Source: Saltatorellus ferox
Lineage (GTDB): Bacteria > Planctomycetota > UBA1135 > GCA-002686595
Direction: 5' to 3'
NCBI GenBank assembly: GCA_007751475.1
Contig: CP036434.1
Coordinates: forward strand, 868,001-932,000
Length of the DNA stretch: 64,000 nt
Both the position numbers and the translations under genes were made by a program. Positions 14,877-24,105 of this stretch are shown here, one piece after another; position 1 is the first letter of the stretch; each line of letters begins with the position of its first letter. The notes under the pieces are model-generated. The model did no database searches. It was not told the origin of the DNA and saw only the letters and a program-made list of their open reading frames with translations.

Positions 14877-16253
14877 ATGTCTCTCTGGAACGAGCGCTTG
14901 CGCTCGGGCTCTTTCTCGGTGGCTGCGCTCCTGTGTGGCTGCGCCGCCTCCTACGACTCCCGGCCCGTGGCCGAATCGGCTTCTGAATTTCTCGCGGCAC
15001 AGGTTCGCGAGGAATGGGCGAGCGTCAAAACGGAACCGGGCGTCGAGTCGCTCTACGCCGACGCAGATCTCGACGCCTACATCGCGTATGCCGTCGTTCA
15101 CCATCGCGGACTCGAAGCTACGTTCGAGCGCTGGCGCGCCGCGGCCGAGGATGTCGGGGTTCAGTCCGGATTGCCCGACCCCAAGCTGAGCTACGGCGAG
15201 TTCCTCCAGGAGGTTCAGACCCGGACCGGGCCCCAGCGGCGGACACTTGGGATCAGCCAGGCGTTTCCGTGGCCGGGAACGCTCGACGCTCGCGCGCGCG
15301 TCGCGGCGCGGAAGGCGGATGTTTTTCGCGCGGAAATGGATGCCGAGCGCTGGAAGGTCGCCACGCGCGTGGCCACCGCGTTTCACGACTACGCGTTCCT
15401 CGGGAAGGAGATCGAGATCACTCGCAGCGTTCTGGAGCTCGTTCGCGGACTCGAGCCCGTGGTTCAGGCACGCGTTCGAGCAGGGGCGGGGCAAGAGGAT
15501 CTGCTGCGGATTCAGGTCGAGATCGGTCGGCTCGAGGATGATTTCCAGCGCGTGCAGGAGCGGCGGCGCGTCCTCTCCGCTCGCCTCGGCGACGCCATGA
15601 ACCTCGCGCCAGCGGACTCGAGGCTCCTTCCACTGCCGCAGCAGCAGGCGTTCGATGAAGGGGATGCGCTCGATCGCAACGCGCTCCTCGCGCGCGCGCT
15701 CGAAGAGAACCCGCGCATTCGCACGCTGCACGAAAAGCTCCGCGTCGCGCGCAGCGTTCAGGACCTCGCGGAGTTCGCCGGGCGGCCCGATCTCAGCATC
15801 GGGTTCAACTACATCCAGACCGGGGATGCGGTCAACGGTTCCACCCGGGGGAGCGGCGACGACCCGCTGCTCTTGACCGCGACCGTCGGGCTTCCCGTCT
15901 GGCAAGGGCGCTACGCGGCCGAGCGCCGCCGCGCCGATCATGGTATTCGGGCCGTGCAGGCGGAACTCGAGGCGGCGCGCTCCTCGATCCGCGCCGAATT
16001 CGAGGAGGTCGTCTTCCAGTTCCACGACGCCTCGCGACGCACGCGACTCTACCGCGACTCGCTATTGCCGCGCGCGCGTGAAGCCGTGCAGCTGACCACG
16101 ACCGCCTATCGCGCGGGCAGCGCCACCGTTCTCGATCTCCTCGACTCGGAGCGCGCGCTCCTCGAGTTCGAACTCATTTACCGGCGCGCGATCCACGACT
16201 ACCTCCAGGGGCGAGCACGCCTCCTGGAGATCACCGGAGGACAGGACTCATGA
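14877..16253 (+). CDS. TolC-family outer-membrane efflux lipoprotein (CusC-like)
   Basis: 458 residues; a signal sequence with lipobox (LLCGCAAS) is followed by two outer-membrane-efflux repeats rich in long amphipathic helices, typical of trimeric TolC channels. GISQAFPWPGTLDARARVA and the AYRAGSATVLDLLDSERALLE segment are the familiar repeat signatures. It forms the outer-membrane exit for the RND pump encoded downstream. Its stop overlaps the adaptor start by ATGA (16250-16253), showing translational coupling. Metal specificity cannot be read from this subunit. Confidence 0.9.
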   Translation: MSLWNERLRSGSFSVAALLCGCAASYDSRPVAESASEFLAAQVREEWASVKTEPGVESLYADADLDAYIAYAVVHHRGLEATFERWRAAAEDVGVQSGLPDPKLSYGEFLQEVQTRTGPQRRTLGISQAFPWPGTLDARARVAARKADVFRAEMDAERWKVATRVATAFHDYAFLGKEIEITRSVLELVRGLEPVVQARVRAGAGQEDLLRIQVEIGRLEDDFQRVQERRRVLSARLGDAMNLAPADSRLLPLPQQQAFDEGDALDRNALLARALEENPRIRTLHEKLRVARSVQDLAEFAGRPDLSIGFNYIQTGDAVNGSTRGSGDDPLLLTATVGLPVWQGRYAAERRRADHGIRAVQAELEAARSSIRAEFEEVVFQFHDASRRTRLYRDSLLPRAREAVQLTTTAYRAGSATVLDLLDSERALLEFELIYRRAIHDYLQGRARLLEITGGQDS

Positions 16254-18205
16254 GCAAGTTGATTCAAGGACTGGCGCTGGCGGCTGGCGCGGCTGCGCTG
16301 TTCGCGGCGGGCCGTTGCTCGCAGGGAAGCGGGGACACACGCGCAGCGGGCATGGACGAGCACGCGGGACATGCGCACGCTGAAGCGGGCAAGGTCGAAT
16401 CCGCGCCCGCGCTCTGGACCTGTCCCATGCATCCGCAGATCCAGCTCCCGGAGTTAGGTCCCTGCCCGATCTGTGAGATGGATCTCGTGCCGATGGTGGC
16501 CGGCGGGGACGACGATCCGCGCGTGCTGCAGATGACCGAGTCCGCGAAGGCGTTGGCGGGAATTCGTACGGTCGCCGTCCGGCGCAAGAACGTCACGCGA
16601 CCCGTTCGCATGTCCGGCAAGGTCGACTTCGACGAGACCGCGGTGCGTACGATCTCCGCGTGGGTGGCAGGGCGCGTGGAGCGGCTCTTCGTCGACTACA
16701 CGGGCGTGCGGGTGAACGAAGGAGACCACCTCGTTTCGCTGTATAGCCCGGCACTCCTGAGCGCCCAGGAAGAGCTCATCGGCGCCAAGGCACGCGTCGA
16801 TTCGGCCGAGACGGAGTCCAGCGAATTCCTCGCCGAGAGCACCCGCGCCTCCTATCGGAGCGCGCGCGAGAAGCTGGGGCTGTGGGGGCTTACCAAGGCC
16901 CAGATCGACGTGATCGAGGCGAGCGGCAAGGCCAGCGACGAGATCACGCTGACGTCGCCGACCACTGGCGTGGTCACCAAGAAGCTCGTCGAAGAGGGCG
17001 CGTACGTTTCGACCGGGACCGAGATCTATCAGATCGCAGACCTCGGGCAGCTCTGGCTCCGGCTCGATGCGTACGAACAGGATCTTGCGTGGCTGCGGTA
17101 TGGCCAGCCGGTGCTCGTCGAGGTCGAGGCGCTGCCGGGCGAAACCCTGGAAGGGCGTATCTCCTTCATCGATCCGTTCATCGACGAGACGACGCGGACC
17201 GCCAAGGTGCGCGTGAATATCGACAACTCGGGCGGGCGTTTGAAGCCGGGGATGTTCATTCGCGCGGTGGCGAACTCGCGCATCGGCGCCAAGGGGCGGG
17301 TGCTCGATCCTTACCTCGCGGGCAAATGGGTCAGCCCGATGCATCCGGAGATCGTCAAAGATGGCCCGGGGGTGTGCGATGTTTGCGGGATGGACCTCGT
17401 TCCTGCGGAGGAGCTGGGGCTCGTCGAAGGCGTCGAGTCCGGGACGGAGAAGCCGCTCGTGATCCCGACGAGCGCGGCGCTTGTGACCGGGCGGCGGGCC
17501 GTCGTGTATGTCGAGGTACCCGGGCGCGAAGATCCCACGTACGAGGGGCGCGAGGTGGTCCTCGGGCCGCGTGCGGGTGACGAATATCTGGTGCTGGAAG
17601 GACTCGAGGAGAACGAGCGCGTCGTGATGCAAGGCGCGTTTCGCCTCGACAGCGCGATGCAGATCCGCGCGAAGCCAAGCATGATGTCAGAGCCCGGGGA
17701 TCGGCGCGAGCTGAAGGGGCCGGAGGTGGATCTCTTTCGGGAGTCGCTCGATGGGCTGTACGGCGCGTACCTGGATGTTCAGGCCGCGCTGGCCGATGAC
17801 GACGAGGCGGCCGCGCGGACCGCGCTGTCGCTGGTGCCGGAGGCGCTCGCCGCTGTGTCGGCGGCGGGGCTGCGCGCAGGGCCGCGGACGCTCTGGGTCG
17901 AAGAGCAGCGCGCGATCGACGACGCGTATCGGAAGATGGCCGCGACCGACGGTATCGACGCGCTCCGCGTGCCTTTCGAGGACCTGTCGAAGGCGATGCT
18001 GACGGTGGCGCGGGAGTTCGGGCACGCGCGCGAGGCCGACCTCAGCGAAGCGTACTGTCCGATGGCGTTCGACGACAAGGGTGCCGCGTGGCTGCAGGTC
18101 GGCGACGTGATCGACAATCCGTACTTCGGGGCGTCGATGCTGCGGTGCGGCGTGGTGCGCGAGACCATGACAGCCTCCGGCCATGACCACGGGTCGGTGC
18201 GCTAG
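16250..18205 (+). CDS. CusB-like RND adaptor with two metal-binding segments and DUF3347
   Basis: 651 residues, much longer than E. coli CusB (about 400). Order: signal/anchor segment; a His/Met-rich stretch (MDEHAGHAHAE); heavy-metal-binding segment (about 56-83: TCPMHPQI and CPICEMDLVPM); membrane-fusion barrel-sandwich and lipoyl regions; a second metal-binding segment (about 360-388: SPMHPEI and CDVCGMDLVPAEE); beta-barrel; DUF3347-type helical domain (about 485-600); and an end with YCPMAF and NPYFGASMLRCG Cys motifs. It should bind Cu(I)/Ag(I) in the periplasm and hand it to the pump. The next gene starts at the base after its stop. Confidence 0.92.
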   Translation: MSKLIQGLALAAGAAALFAAGRCSQGSGDTRAAGMDEHAGHAHAEAGKVESAPALWTCPMHPQIQLPELGPCPICEMDLVPMVAGGDDDPRVLQMTESAKALAGIRTVAVRRKNVTRPVRMSGKVDFDETAVRTISAWVAGRVERLFVDYTGVRVNEGDHLVSLYSPALLSAQEELIGAKARVDSAETESSEFLAESTRASYRSAREKLGLWGLTKAQIDVIEASGKASDEITLTSPTTGVVTKKLVEEGAYVSTGTEIYQIADLGQLWLRLDAYEQDLAWLRYGQPVLVEVEALPGETLEGRISFIDPFIDETTRTAKVRVNIDNSGGRLKPGMFIRAVANSRIGAKGRVLDPYLAGKWVSPMHPEIVKDGPGVCDVCGMDLVPAEELGLVEGVESGTEKPLVIPTSAALVTGRRAVVYVEVPGREDPTYEGREVVLGPRAGDEYLVLEGLEENERVVMQGAFRLDSAMQIRAKPSMMSEPGDRRELKGPEVDLFRESLDGLYGAYLDVQAALADDDEAAARTALSLVPEALAAVSAAGLRAGPRTLWVEEQRAIDDAYRKMAATDGIDALRVPFEDLSKAMLTVAREFGHAREADLSEAYCPMAFDDKGAAWLQVGDVIDNPYFGASMLRCGVVRETMTASGHDHGSVR

Positions 18206-21200
18206 ATGGTGGCCAGGCTGAAACCGCTGGAGCCGAAGGGAGCGCTCGCCACGGGGATGGCGTTCTTCCTGGAGAACAAGCTCGTCGTCGCGCTACTCGT
18301 CGCGTTCGTCGTCGGCTGGGGCGTGCTCGTCGCTCCATTCGACTGGGAGGTCCGCGGCGTCGTGCGCGACCCCGTGCCGGTGGATGCGATCCCGGATACG
18401 GGCGAGAACCAGCAGATCATCTTCACGGGCTGGCCGGGGCGTTCGCCGCAGGACGTGGAGGATCAGGTGTCCTATCCGCTGACCGTCGCGCTGCTCGGCG
18501 TGCCCGGCGTGAAGAGCATCCGCAGCTCTTCGATGATGGGCTTCTCGTCGATCTTCGTCATCTTCGATGACGACATCGAGTTCTACTGGTCGCGCAGCCG
18601 GCTGCTGGAGAAGCTCGGAAGCCTGCCTTCGGGGACGTTGCCGGAGGGCGTGCAGCCGCAGCTCGGCCCGGACGCGACGCCGCTCGGTCAGGTGTTCTGG
18701 TACACGTTGGAGGGGCTCGGGAGAGATGGCAAGGCTGTCGGCGGCTGGGACCTTCAGGAGCTCCGGAGCATCCAGGACTGGCAGGTTCGGTACGCGCTGT
18801 CGAGCGTCGAGGGCGTGTCGGAAGTGGCGTCCATCGGCGGGTACGTCCAGGAGTACCAGATCGACGTGGACCCGGATGCGCTTCGTGCGAACGGCGTGGC
18901 GCTGGCGGATGTGTTCCGCGCGGTGAAAGCGTCGAACGTCGATGTCGGCGCGCGGACCATCGAGGTGAACCGCGCCGAGTACGTGGTGCGGGGTCTGGGC
19001 TTCATCGAGAGCCTGGAGGACATCGAGGACATCGTCGTCGGAGGCGCGGAGAACGTGCCGATCACCGTGCGGCAGGTGGCGACCGTGCAGCGCGGGCCGG
19101 CGCTGCGGCGAGGCGCACTCGACAAGGGCGGGGCCGAGGCCGTGGGCGGCGTCGTGGTGGTGCGCTACGGGGCGAACCCGCTGGCGGTGATCCAGGGCGT
19201 GAAGGCGAAGATCGAGGAGATCGCCGCGGGGCTTCCGAGTCGGACGCTGGACGACGGGACGGTTTCGCGGGTGACAGTGGTGCCGTTCTACGACCGGTCG
19301 GGGCTGATCTACGAGACGCTCGAAACGTTGAACGAGGCGCTGCTGCTCGAGATCCTCGTGACCGTGATCGTGGTGCTCGTGATGGTCGGTCATCTCGGAA
19401 GCGCGGCTTTGATTTCGGGGTTGTTGCCGCTGGCGGTGCTGCTTTGCTTTGGCCTGATGAAGGTGTTTGGGGTCGATGCGAACATCGTGGCGCTGTCGGG
19501 GATCGCGATTGCGATCGGGACCATGGTGGATGTTGGGATCGTGCTGACCGAGAACATCCTGAAGGAGGTGAAGGAAGGGGAGACGCGGAGCGAGCGGCTG
19601 GCGAGCGTGTTTCGCGGTGCGTCGGAGGTGAGCGGCGCGGTGCTGACGGCGGTGCTGACGACCGTGATCAGCTTTCTGCCGGTGTTCACGATGGAAGGGG
19701 CCGAGGGGAAGCTGTTCAAGCCGCTCGCCTACACGAAGTCGTTTGCGTTGATCGCGTCGATCGTCGTCGGGCTCGTGGTGATTCCGGCGGTGGCGCATCT
19801 GCTGCTCGGGCGCGGACGGGATGAGGTGGCTTCCGGTCCGAAGCGGCGGTGGCCGCGCTTGCCGGAGAGCGTGTCGCGCTGGTCGAGCCTCGTGGTGGCG
19901 GTCATGGTCGGGGTGCTGCTGGCGCGGCTGTGGCAGCCGCTCGGGCCGGAACGCGCGGTGGGGAACCTGGTTTTCGCGCTGGGGTCGCTGGCGGCCGTGC
20001 TGCTGCTGTTCCAGGTGGTGGTCTGGGTGTACGAGCCGGTGCTCAGGTGGTGCCTCGGGAACAAGCTGGTCTTCTTGAGCTTGCCCGCGGCGATCGTGCT
20101 GCTCGGGAGCTTCGCGTGGCTCGGGTTCGAGCGCGTGGCGGGGTCCGTGCTGCCTGGATCTGTCATGGGCACGGCGCCCGCGCGGTCGATGGCGCGTGCG
20201 TTTCCAGGGCTCGGGAAGGAGTTCATGCCCTCGCTCGACGAGGGGTCGTTCCTCTTGATGCCGGTGACCATGGCGCACGCTTCGATCGGGGAGGCGTTCG
20301 ACCTTTTGCAGCAGCAGGATCGGTTGATTCGGGCGATTCCCGAGGTCGAGGACGTGGTCGGGAAGATCGGGCGCGTGGACAGCGCGCTGGATCCGGCGCC
20401 GATCTCGATGGTCGAGACCGTGATCACCTACAAGGATGAGTACCGGCGGGGCGAGGAAGGTGAGCTCGTGCGTCAATGGCGCGATGAGATCCAGAGCGAG
20501 GACGATATCTGGAAGGCGATCGAGGTAGCGGCGACGGTGCCGGGGATGACGACGGCGTCGAAGCTGCAGCCGATCGAGACGCGGCGGATCATGCTGCAGA
20601 CGGGGATGCGCGCGCCGATGGGGGTGAAGGTCTACGGGCCGGATCTGGAGACGATCGAGGAGGTGGCGCTCGAGTTCGAGGAGCTCTTGAAAGAAGTGCC
20701 TTCTGTGCGGCCGGCGACGGTGTTTGCGGATCGATTGATCGGGAAGCCCTATGTCGAGATCGATATCGATCGGCAGGCGATCGCGCGGTATGGGCTGCTC
20801 GTGCGCGACGTGCAGGACGTGATCGAGGTGGCGATCGGTGGAAAGGAGCTGACGCAGGTGGTCGAGGGACGGGAGCGGTATCCGGTTCGGGTGCGGTACC
20901 AGCGGGAGCGGCGGGATGACCTGGAGGCGCTGGAGGGGATCCTGGTGCCGACGAAGGGCGGCGCGCAGGTCCCGCTGGGCCAGATTGCGGAGATCCGGTA
21001 CACGCCGGGGCCGCAGAACATCAAGAGCGAGGAGACGTTCCTCGTCGCGTATGTGCTGTTCGATCGCGAGCGAGGTGTGGCGGAGGTCGACGCGGTGGAG
21101 GACGCGCAGGCGTACTTGAAGGAGGCGATCGCCTCGGGGCAGTACTCGCTGCCTGCGGGTGTGTCGTATCGCTTCGCGGGTACCTACGAGAACCAGCAGA

Positions 21201-21787
21201 GAGCGTCGGCGAAGCTACGGGTGGTGCTGCCGCTGGCGCTGTTCGTGATCTTCATGATCCTCTACCTGCAGTTCCGCTCGGTGTCGGTGACCGGCTTCGT
21301 GTTCAGCGCGGTGTTCGTGGCGTGGTCGGGCGGCTTTCTGATGCTGTGGCTTTACGGCCAGAGCTGGTTCCTGGACGTGAGTGTGCTGGGGGTGGACCTG
21401 CGCGAGCTCTTCCAGATCGATGTGCAGAACCTGAGCGTGGCGGTCTGGGTGGGCTTCCTGGCTCTGTTCGGGATCGCGACGGACGACGGCGTCCTGATGG
21501 CGACCTACATCGGCCAGCGCCTGGAGGCCTCGGACTGCAGAACGCGCTCGGAGGTGATCGAAGCCGTGGTGGAGGCCGGCAAGCGCCGCATCCGCCCCTG
21601 CTTGATGACCACCGCCACCACGACCCTGGCCCTACTCCCGGTCCTGACTTCGACCGGCCGGGGCTCGGACGTGATGGTGCCGATGGCCATCCCCTCGGTG
21701 GGCGGCATGCTAATCGCCCTGATCACGATCTTCGTCGTCCCAACGCTCTACTGCTGGAGAGAGGAGCGCCGCTACCGGAACGTTTGA
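18206..21787 (+). CDS. CusA/CzcA-family heavy-metal efflux RND pump
   Basis: 1193 residues of the HME-RND inner-membrane pump, proton-driven. Visible features: N-terminal TM1; DAIPDTGENQQIIFTGWPGRSPQDVEDQV; the TM4 charged relay GTMVDVGIVLTENILKE; the cleft motif GKEFMPSLDEGSFLLMPVTMAHASI; KIGRVDSALDPAPISMVET; and the TM11-12 repeat FGIATDDGV. The DPAPISMVET segment and Met-rich cleft favour the Cu/Ag (CusA) branch over Czc, as inference. It is longer than E. coli CusA (about 1047), with extra sequence between the two halves (about 540-640, including added membrane segments). It is last in the operon and ends inside the start of a family B array. Confidence 0.93.
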   Translation: MVARLKPLEPKGALATGMAFFLENKLVVALLVAFVVGWGVLVAPFDWEVRGVVRDPVPVDAIPDTGENQQIIFTGWPGRSPQDVEDQVSYPLTVALLGVPGVKSIRSSSMMGFSSIFVIFDDDIEFYWSRSRLLEKLGSLPSGTLPEGVQPQLGPDATPLGQVFWYTLEGLGRDGKAVGGWDLQELRSIQDWQVRYALSSVEGVSEVASIGGYVQEYQIDVDPDALRANGVALADVFRAVKASNVDVGARTIEVNRAEYVVRGLGFIESLEDIEDIVVGGAENVPITVRQVATVQRGPALRRGALDKGGAEAVGGVVVVRYGANPLAVIQGVKAKIEEIAAGLPSRTLDDGTVSRVTVVPFYDRSGLIYETLETLNEALLLEILVTVIVVLVMVGHLGSAALISGLLPLAVLLCFGLMKVFGVDANIVALSGIAIAIGTMVDVGIVLTENILKEVKEGETRSERLASVFRGASEVSGAVLTAVLTTVISFLPVFTMEGAEGKLFKPLAYTKSFALIASIVVGLVVIPAVAHLLLGRGRDEVASGPKRRWPRLPESVSRWSSLVVAVMVGVLLARLWQPLGPERAVGNLVFALGSLAAVLLLFQVVVWVYEPVLRWCLGNKLVFLSLPAAIVLLGSFAWLGFERVAGSVLPGSVMGTAPARSMARAFPGLGKEFMPSLDEGSFLLMPVTMAHASIGEAFDLLQQQDRLIRAIPEVEDVVGKIGRVDSALDPAPISMVETVITYKDEYRRGEEGELVRQWRDEIQSEDDIWKAIEVAATVPGMTTASKLQPIETRRIMLQTGMRAPMGVKVYGPDLETIEEVALEFEELLKEVPSVRPATVFADRLIGKPYVEIDIDRQAIARYGLLVRDVQDVIEVAIGGKELTQVVEGRERYPVRVRYQRERRDDLEALEGILVPTKGGAQVPLGQIAEIRYTPGPQNIKSEETFLVAYVLFDRERGVAEVDAVEDAQAYLKEAIASGQYSLPAGVSYRFAGTYENQQRASAKLRVVLPLALFVIFMILYLQFRSVSVTGFVFSAVFVAWSGGFLMLWLYGQSWFLDVSVLGVDLRELFQIDVQNLSVAVWVGFLALFGIATDDGVLMATYIGQRLEASDCRTRSEVIEAVVEAGKRRIRPCLMTTATTTLALLPVLTSTGRGSDVMVPMAIPSVGGMLIALITIFVVPTLYCWREERRYRNV

Positions 21788-21918
21788 ACCAGGTCCGTCC
21801 ATTCCGATACAAACGGACCAGGTCCGTCCATTCCGGAACGTTTGCACCTGGTCCGTTCATTCCGGAATGAACGGACCAGGTGCAGACGTTCCGGAATGGA
21901 CGGACCTGGTCCGTTTGT
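21782..21918. repeat. Family B palindromic array, right of efflux operon
   Basis: Positions 21809-21918 form a 110-base palindrome with a single mismatched pair (21842/21885). Its centre is the perfect 42-base palindrome 21843-21884 around TTCCGGAA. It is built of the same modules as 14143-14284 (ACGGACCAGGT and CATTCCGGAA) and shares the right end CCGTTTGTGTCGC. An extra partial unit (21782-21808) overlaps the pump stop codon. Lying between convergent genes, it could act as a bidirectional terminator. Confidence 0.9.
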
Positions 21919-21924
21919 GTCGCG

Positions 21925-23757
21925 TCAGGGGGGGGTGTCCTTGAGGGATTGGAGGCGGTCGGAGTAGGCTCGGCCCACTTCGTTTCTGCGGAGGAGGGCG
22001 AGGACCTGGCGGGGGTTTTCTGGGGAGACTACTGGGAGAGCGGAGACGGCCCTTCTCGTGAAGAGGCGCTGGACGTCGTGCAGGGAGTCGTTGGGGGTGA
22101 TGGTGGCGACCTGGTCTCGCATGAAGTCGCCTGCGATCACCACGTCCAGGGCCTCGTGCTCCAGAAAGATGCGGCGCAGGTCGCTCAGGGAGAAGATGCC
22201 TACGAGTTCGTTCTTCTGGTTCACCACCGGGAAGTGCGTGTCGCGCGCGTTCGAGACGATTTGCATCGTGCGGCGGAGGGTGGTGTGCTCGGGGATCAGG
22301 GTCGGGGTCGAGGCCTGGTCCAGGATGTCCGAGACCTTCAGGCTCTGGAGGACATCCACGATGTAGTCGCCCGTGTGAGCCGGGGAGTCGAGGGGGCGAT
22401 TCACCTGGGAGGGGTAGATCGACCAGCCCGTCGAGAAAGCCATGTGGACCACGGACACGATCATCAGAGGCGCGAGGAGGGCGTAGTTGCCCGTCATTTC
22501 CGAGACCATCACCACGGCCGCGATCGGGGTCTTTCCCACACCTGCGAAGAAACCGCCCATTCCCACGAGGGCGAACGCCGCCGGGTCCAGGTTCAGGCCC
22601 GGGAACAGACGGTCGCCCGCCAATCCCACGAAGCCGCCCAGCATGGCGCCGATCGTGAGAGCGGGCGCGAAGACGCCGCCGGCGCCGCCCGAGCCGACCG
22701 TCACGGCGGTCGCTGCGATCTTGAAGAGGAGGAGGAGCGCGAGAACCGGTACCGCCACCGTTCCCTGGAGCGCGGCGCCCGCGATGCCGTACCCGCCGAA
22801 CGAGATCCCAAGACCCGGCGTGACCTGGCCGATCAAGAGCGCCATCACTCCGATGATCGCGCCCCCGACCATCGGACGGAGCACCCTGGGGAGTCTCTTG
22901 GATCGCTCGAAGAACGCCGTCGTGCCGCGCACCGAGGCGACGAAAGCCCCGCCCAGGACAGCGCAGAGCAGGCCCAGAACGAAGTAGACGCCGATCTCTG
23001 CGAGGCCCCCGAACTGAAGGGAATGGAGGATCTCCGGTGGGATCTCGATCGCCCGCTTCGCTCCCAGGATCGACGTGAAGACGGCGTAGGCCACCGACGA
23101 AGAAACGACGCACGGGATGATCGCGTCGCCCTCGAACTCCTCGCGCCGGTACATCACCTCGGGGAGGTAGAGCGCCCCGCCGAGCGGCGAACCGAACAGC
23201 GCGCCGATTCCCGCGCTTGCGCCGGCCATCAGGAAGAGCCGCCTGTCCCGGTCGGAGAAGCCGAGCGCCGTGCTCAGGGAGCTCCCGATGCTCGCCCCGA
23301 TCTGCCCGACCGGGCCTTCCTGTCCCACCGAACCGCCCGAACCGATCGTCAGCGCCGACGTGATGGTCGTCACGCTCGCCACGCGCTTGCGGACCCGGCC
23401 CTTCATGCGGTGGAAGGAACGTACCACCGATTCCGCCCCCTCACCGTCGCTCTCGGAGCGCGTCCATTTCTTGATCAGGCCGACCCCGAGGCCGCCGAGC
23501 GCGGGCACCACCAGCACGAGCGCGGGATTCGACCCCGGCATGATTCCGCCTTCGACCGTCCCCGCGACGCGACCGAACAGCTCGGCCGTGGCGAGGTCGA
23601 CGAGGAGGTGAAAGACGACGGCCACCAGGCCACCGATCGCGCCGAGCGCGGCCGACAGCGCGATCCATTTCGCAAAGCCGCTCAGCTCGAATTGCTCGCC
23701 CCAGCGCGCCAGCCGCTTTTGCATCGGCGTCGAAGGTTCTCTCTTCCTGGTGGGCAT
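21925..23757 (-). CDS. ClC-family chloride channel/transporter with CBS pair
   Basis: 610 residues: about 11 membrane helices of the ClC fold, with selectivity-filter motifs GSGGSVGQEGP (gating Glu kept) and GSGGAGGVFAP. Two C-terminal cytoplasmic CBS domains follow (about 455-590; DILDQASTPTLIPEHTTL and FMRDQVATITPNDSL). Bacterial members are mostly Cl-/H+ exchangers or fluoride-unrelated channels; the gating Glu fits exchange. The CBS pair suggests control by adenine nucleotides. It stands alone, convergent with the metal pump across the palindrome. Confidence 0.93.
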   Translation of the reverse strand: MPTRKREPSTPMQKRLARWGEQFELSGFAKWIALSAALGAIGGLVAVVFHLLVDLATAELFGRVAGTVEGGIMPGSNPALVLVVPALGGLGVGLIKKWTRSESDGEGAESVVRSFHRMKGRVRKRVASVTTITSALTIGSGGSVGQEGPVGQIGASIGSSLSTALGFSDRDRRLFLMAGASAGIGALFGSPLGGALYLPEVMYRREEFEGDAIIPCVVSSSVAYAVFTSILGAKRAIEIPPEILHSLQFGGLAEIGVYFVLGLLCAVLGGAFVASVRGTTAFFERSKRLPRVLRPMVGGAIIGVMALLIGQVTPGLGISFGGYGIAGAALQGTVAVPVLALLLLFKIAATAVTVGSGGAGGVFAPALTIGAMLGGFVGLAGDRLFPGLNLDPAAFALVGMGGFFAGVGKTPIAAVVMVSEMTGNYALLAPLMIVSVVHMAFSTGWSIYPSQVNRPLDSPAHTGDYIVDVLQSLKVSDILDQASTPTLIPEHTTLRRTMQIVSNARDTHFPVVNQKNELVGIFSLSDLRRIFLEHEALDVVIAGDFMRDQVATITPNDSLHDVQRLFTRRAVSALPVVSPENPRQVLALLRRNEVGRAYSDRLQSLKDTPP

Positions 23758-23763
23758 CGAGGG

Positions 23764-24105
23764 CTACTCGCTCTCGAGCGGCGGCCAGAGACGCTCCCGC
23801 TCCTCGCGCATCTGACGACTCAGCTCACGTAGGATTGGCATCTCGTCGAGCAAGGCGATCGCATCGATGTTCAGCTGGCAGACCGCGCAGATGGGGCGCA
23901 CGCCGCGGTAGCTCATGATGTCCATCTTCTCGAGGACGATGTCTTCGATGCCGTGTTCCGCCGCGTCGAGCGGCTCGCCGTCCTCGTCGAAGCCGAAGAA
24001 GTGCTTTACCTCTGCGGGCGTACGCCGGCAGAGATAGCAGCGATCCGGACCGTCCCCGACGGCCTCGAAGTAGTTCTGAAACTCGTCTTCGATCTTGTCC
24101 GTCAC
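23764..24105 (-). CDS. CxxC protein coupled to a DUF234 ATPase
   Basis: 113 residues, soluble and acidic. A CYLC motif (about 23-26) and a CAVC motif (about 73-76) flank a region with HFFGFDEDGEPLD, suggesting one zinc site of four Cys. The C-terminus is a charged helix. I do not recognise the family. Its ATG overlaps the stop of the upstream ATPase (24102-24105), so the two are translationally coupled and probably work together. Confidence 0.7.
   Translation of the reverse strand: MTDKIEDEFQNYFEAVGDGPDRCYLCRRTPAEVKHFFGFDEDGEPLDAAEHGIEDIVLEKMDIMSYRGVRPICAVCQLNIDAIALLDEMPILRELSRQMREERERLWPPLESE

Noticed and set aside
14060..14878. Minus-strand frame through the family B array
   Set aside because: Its middle is repeat sequence and it opposes the Cys-rich gene, which has a signal segment and operon context.
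18293..20476. 727-codon open frame opposite the CusA-like pump
   Set aside because: His/Arg/Pro-rich antisense frame without start context.
14143..21918. CRISPR array from short palindromic repeats
   Set aside because: Units are adjacent or inverted with no regular unique spacers, and there are no cas genes.
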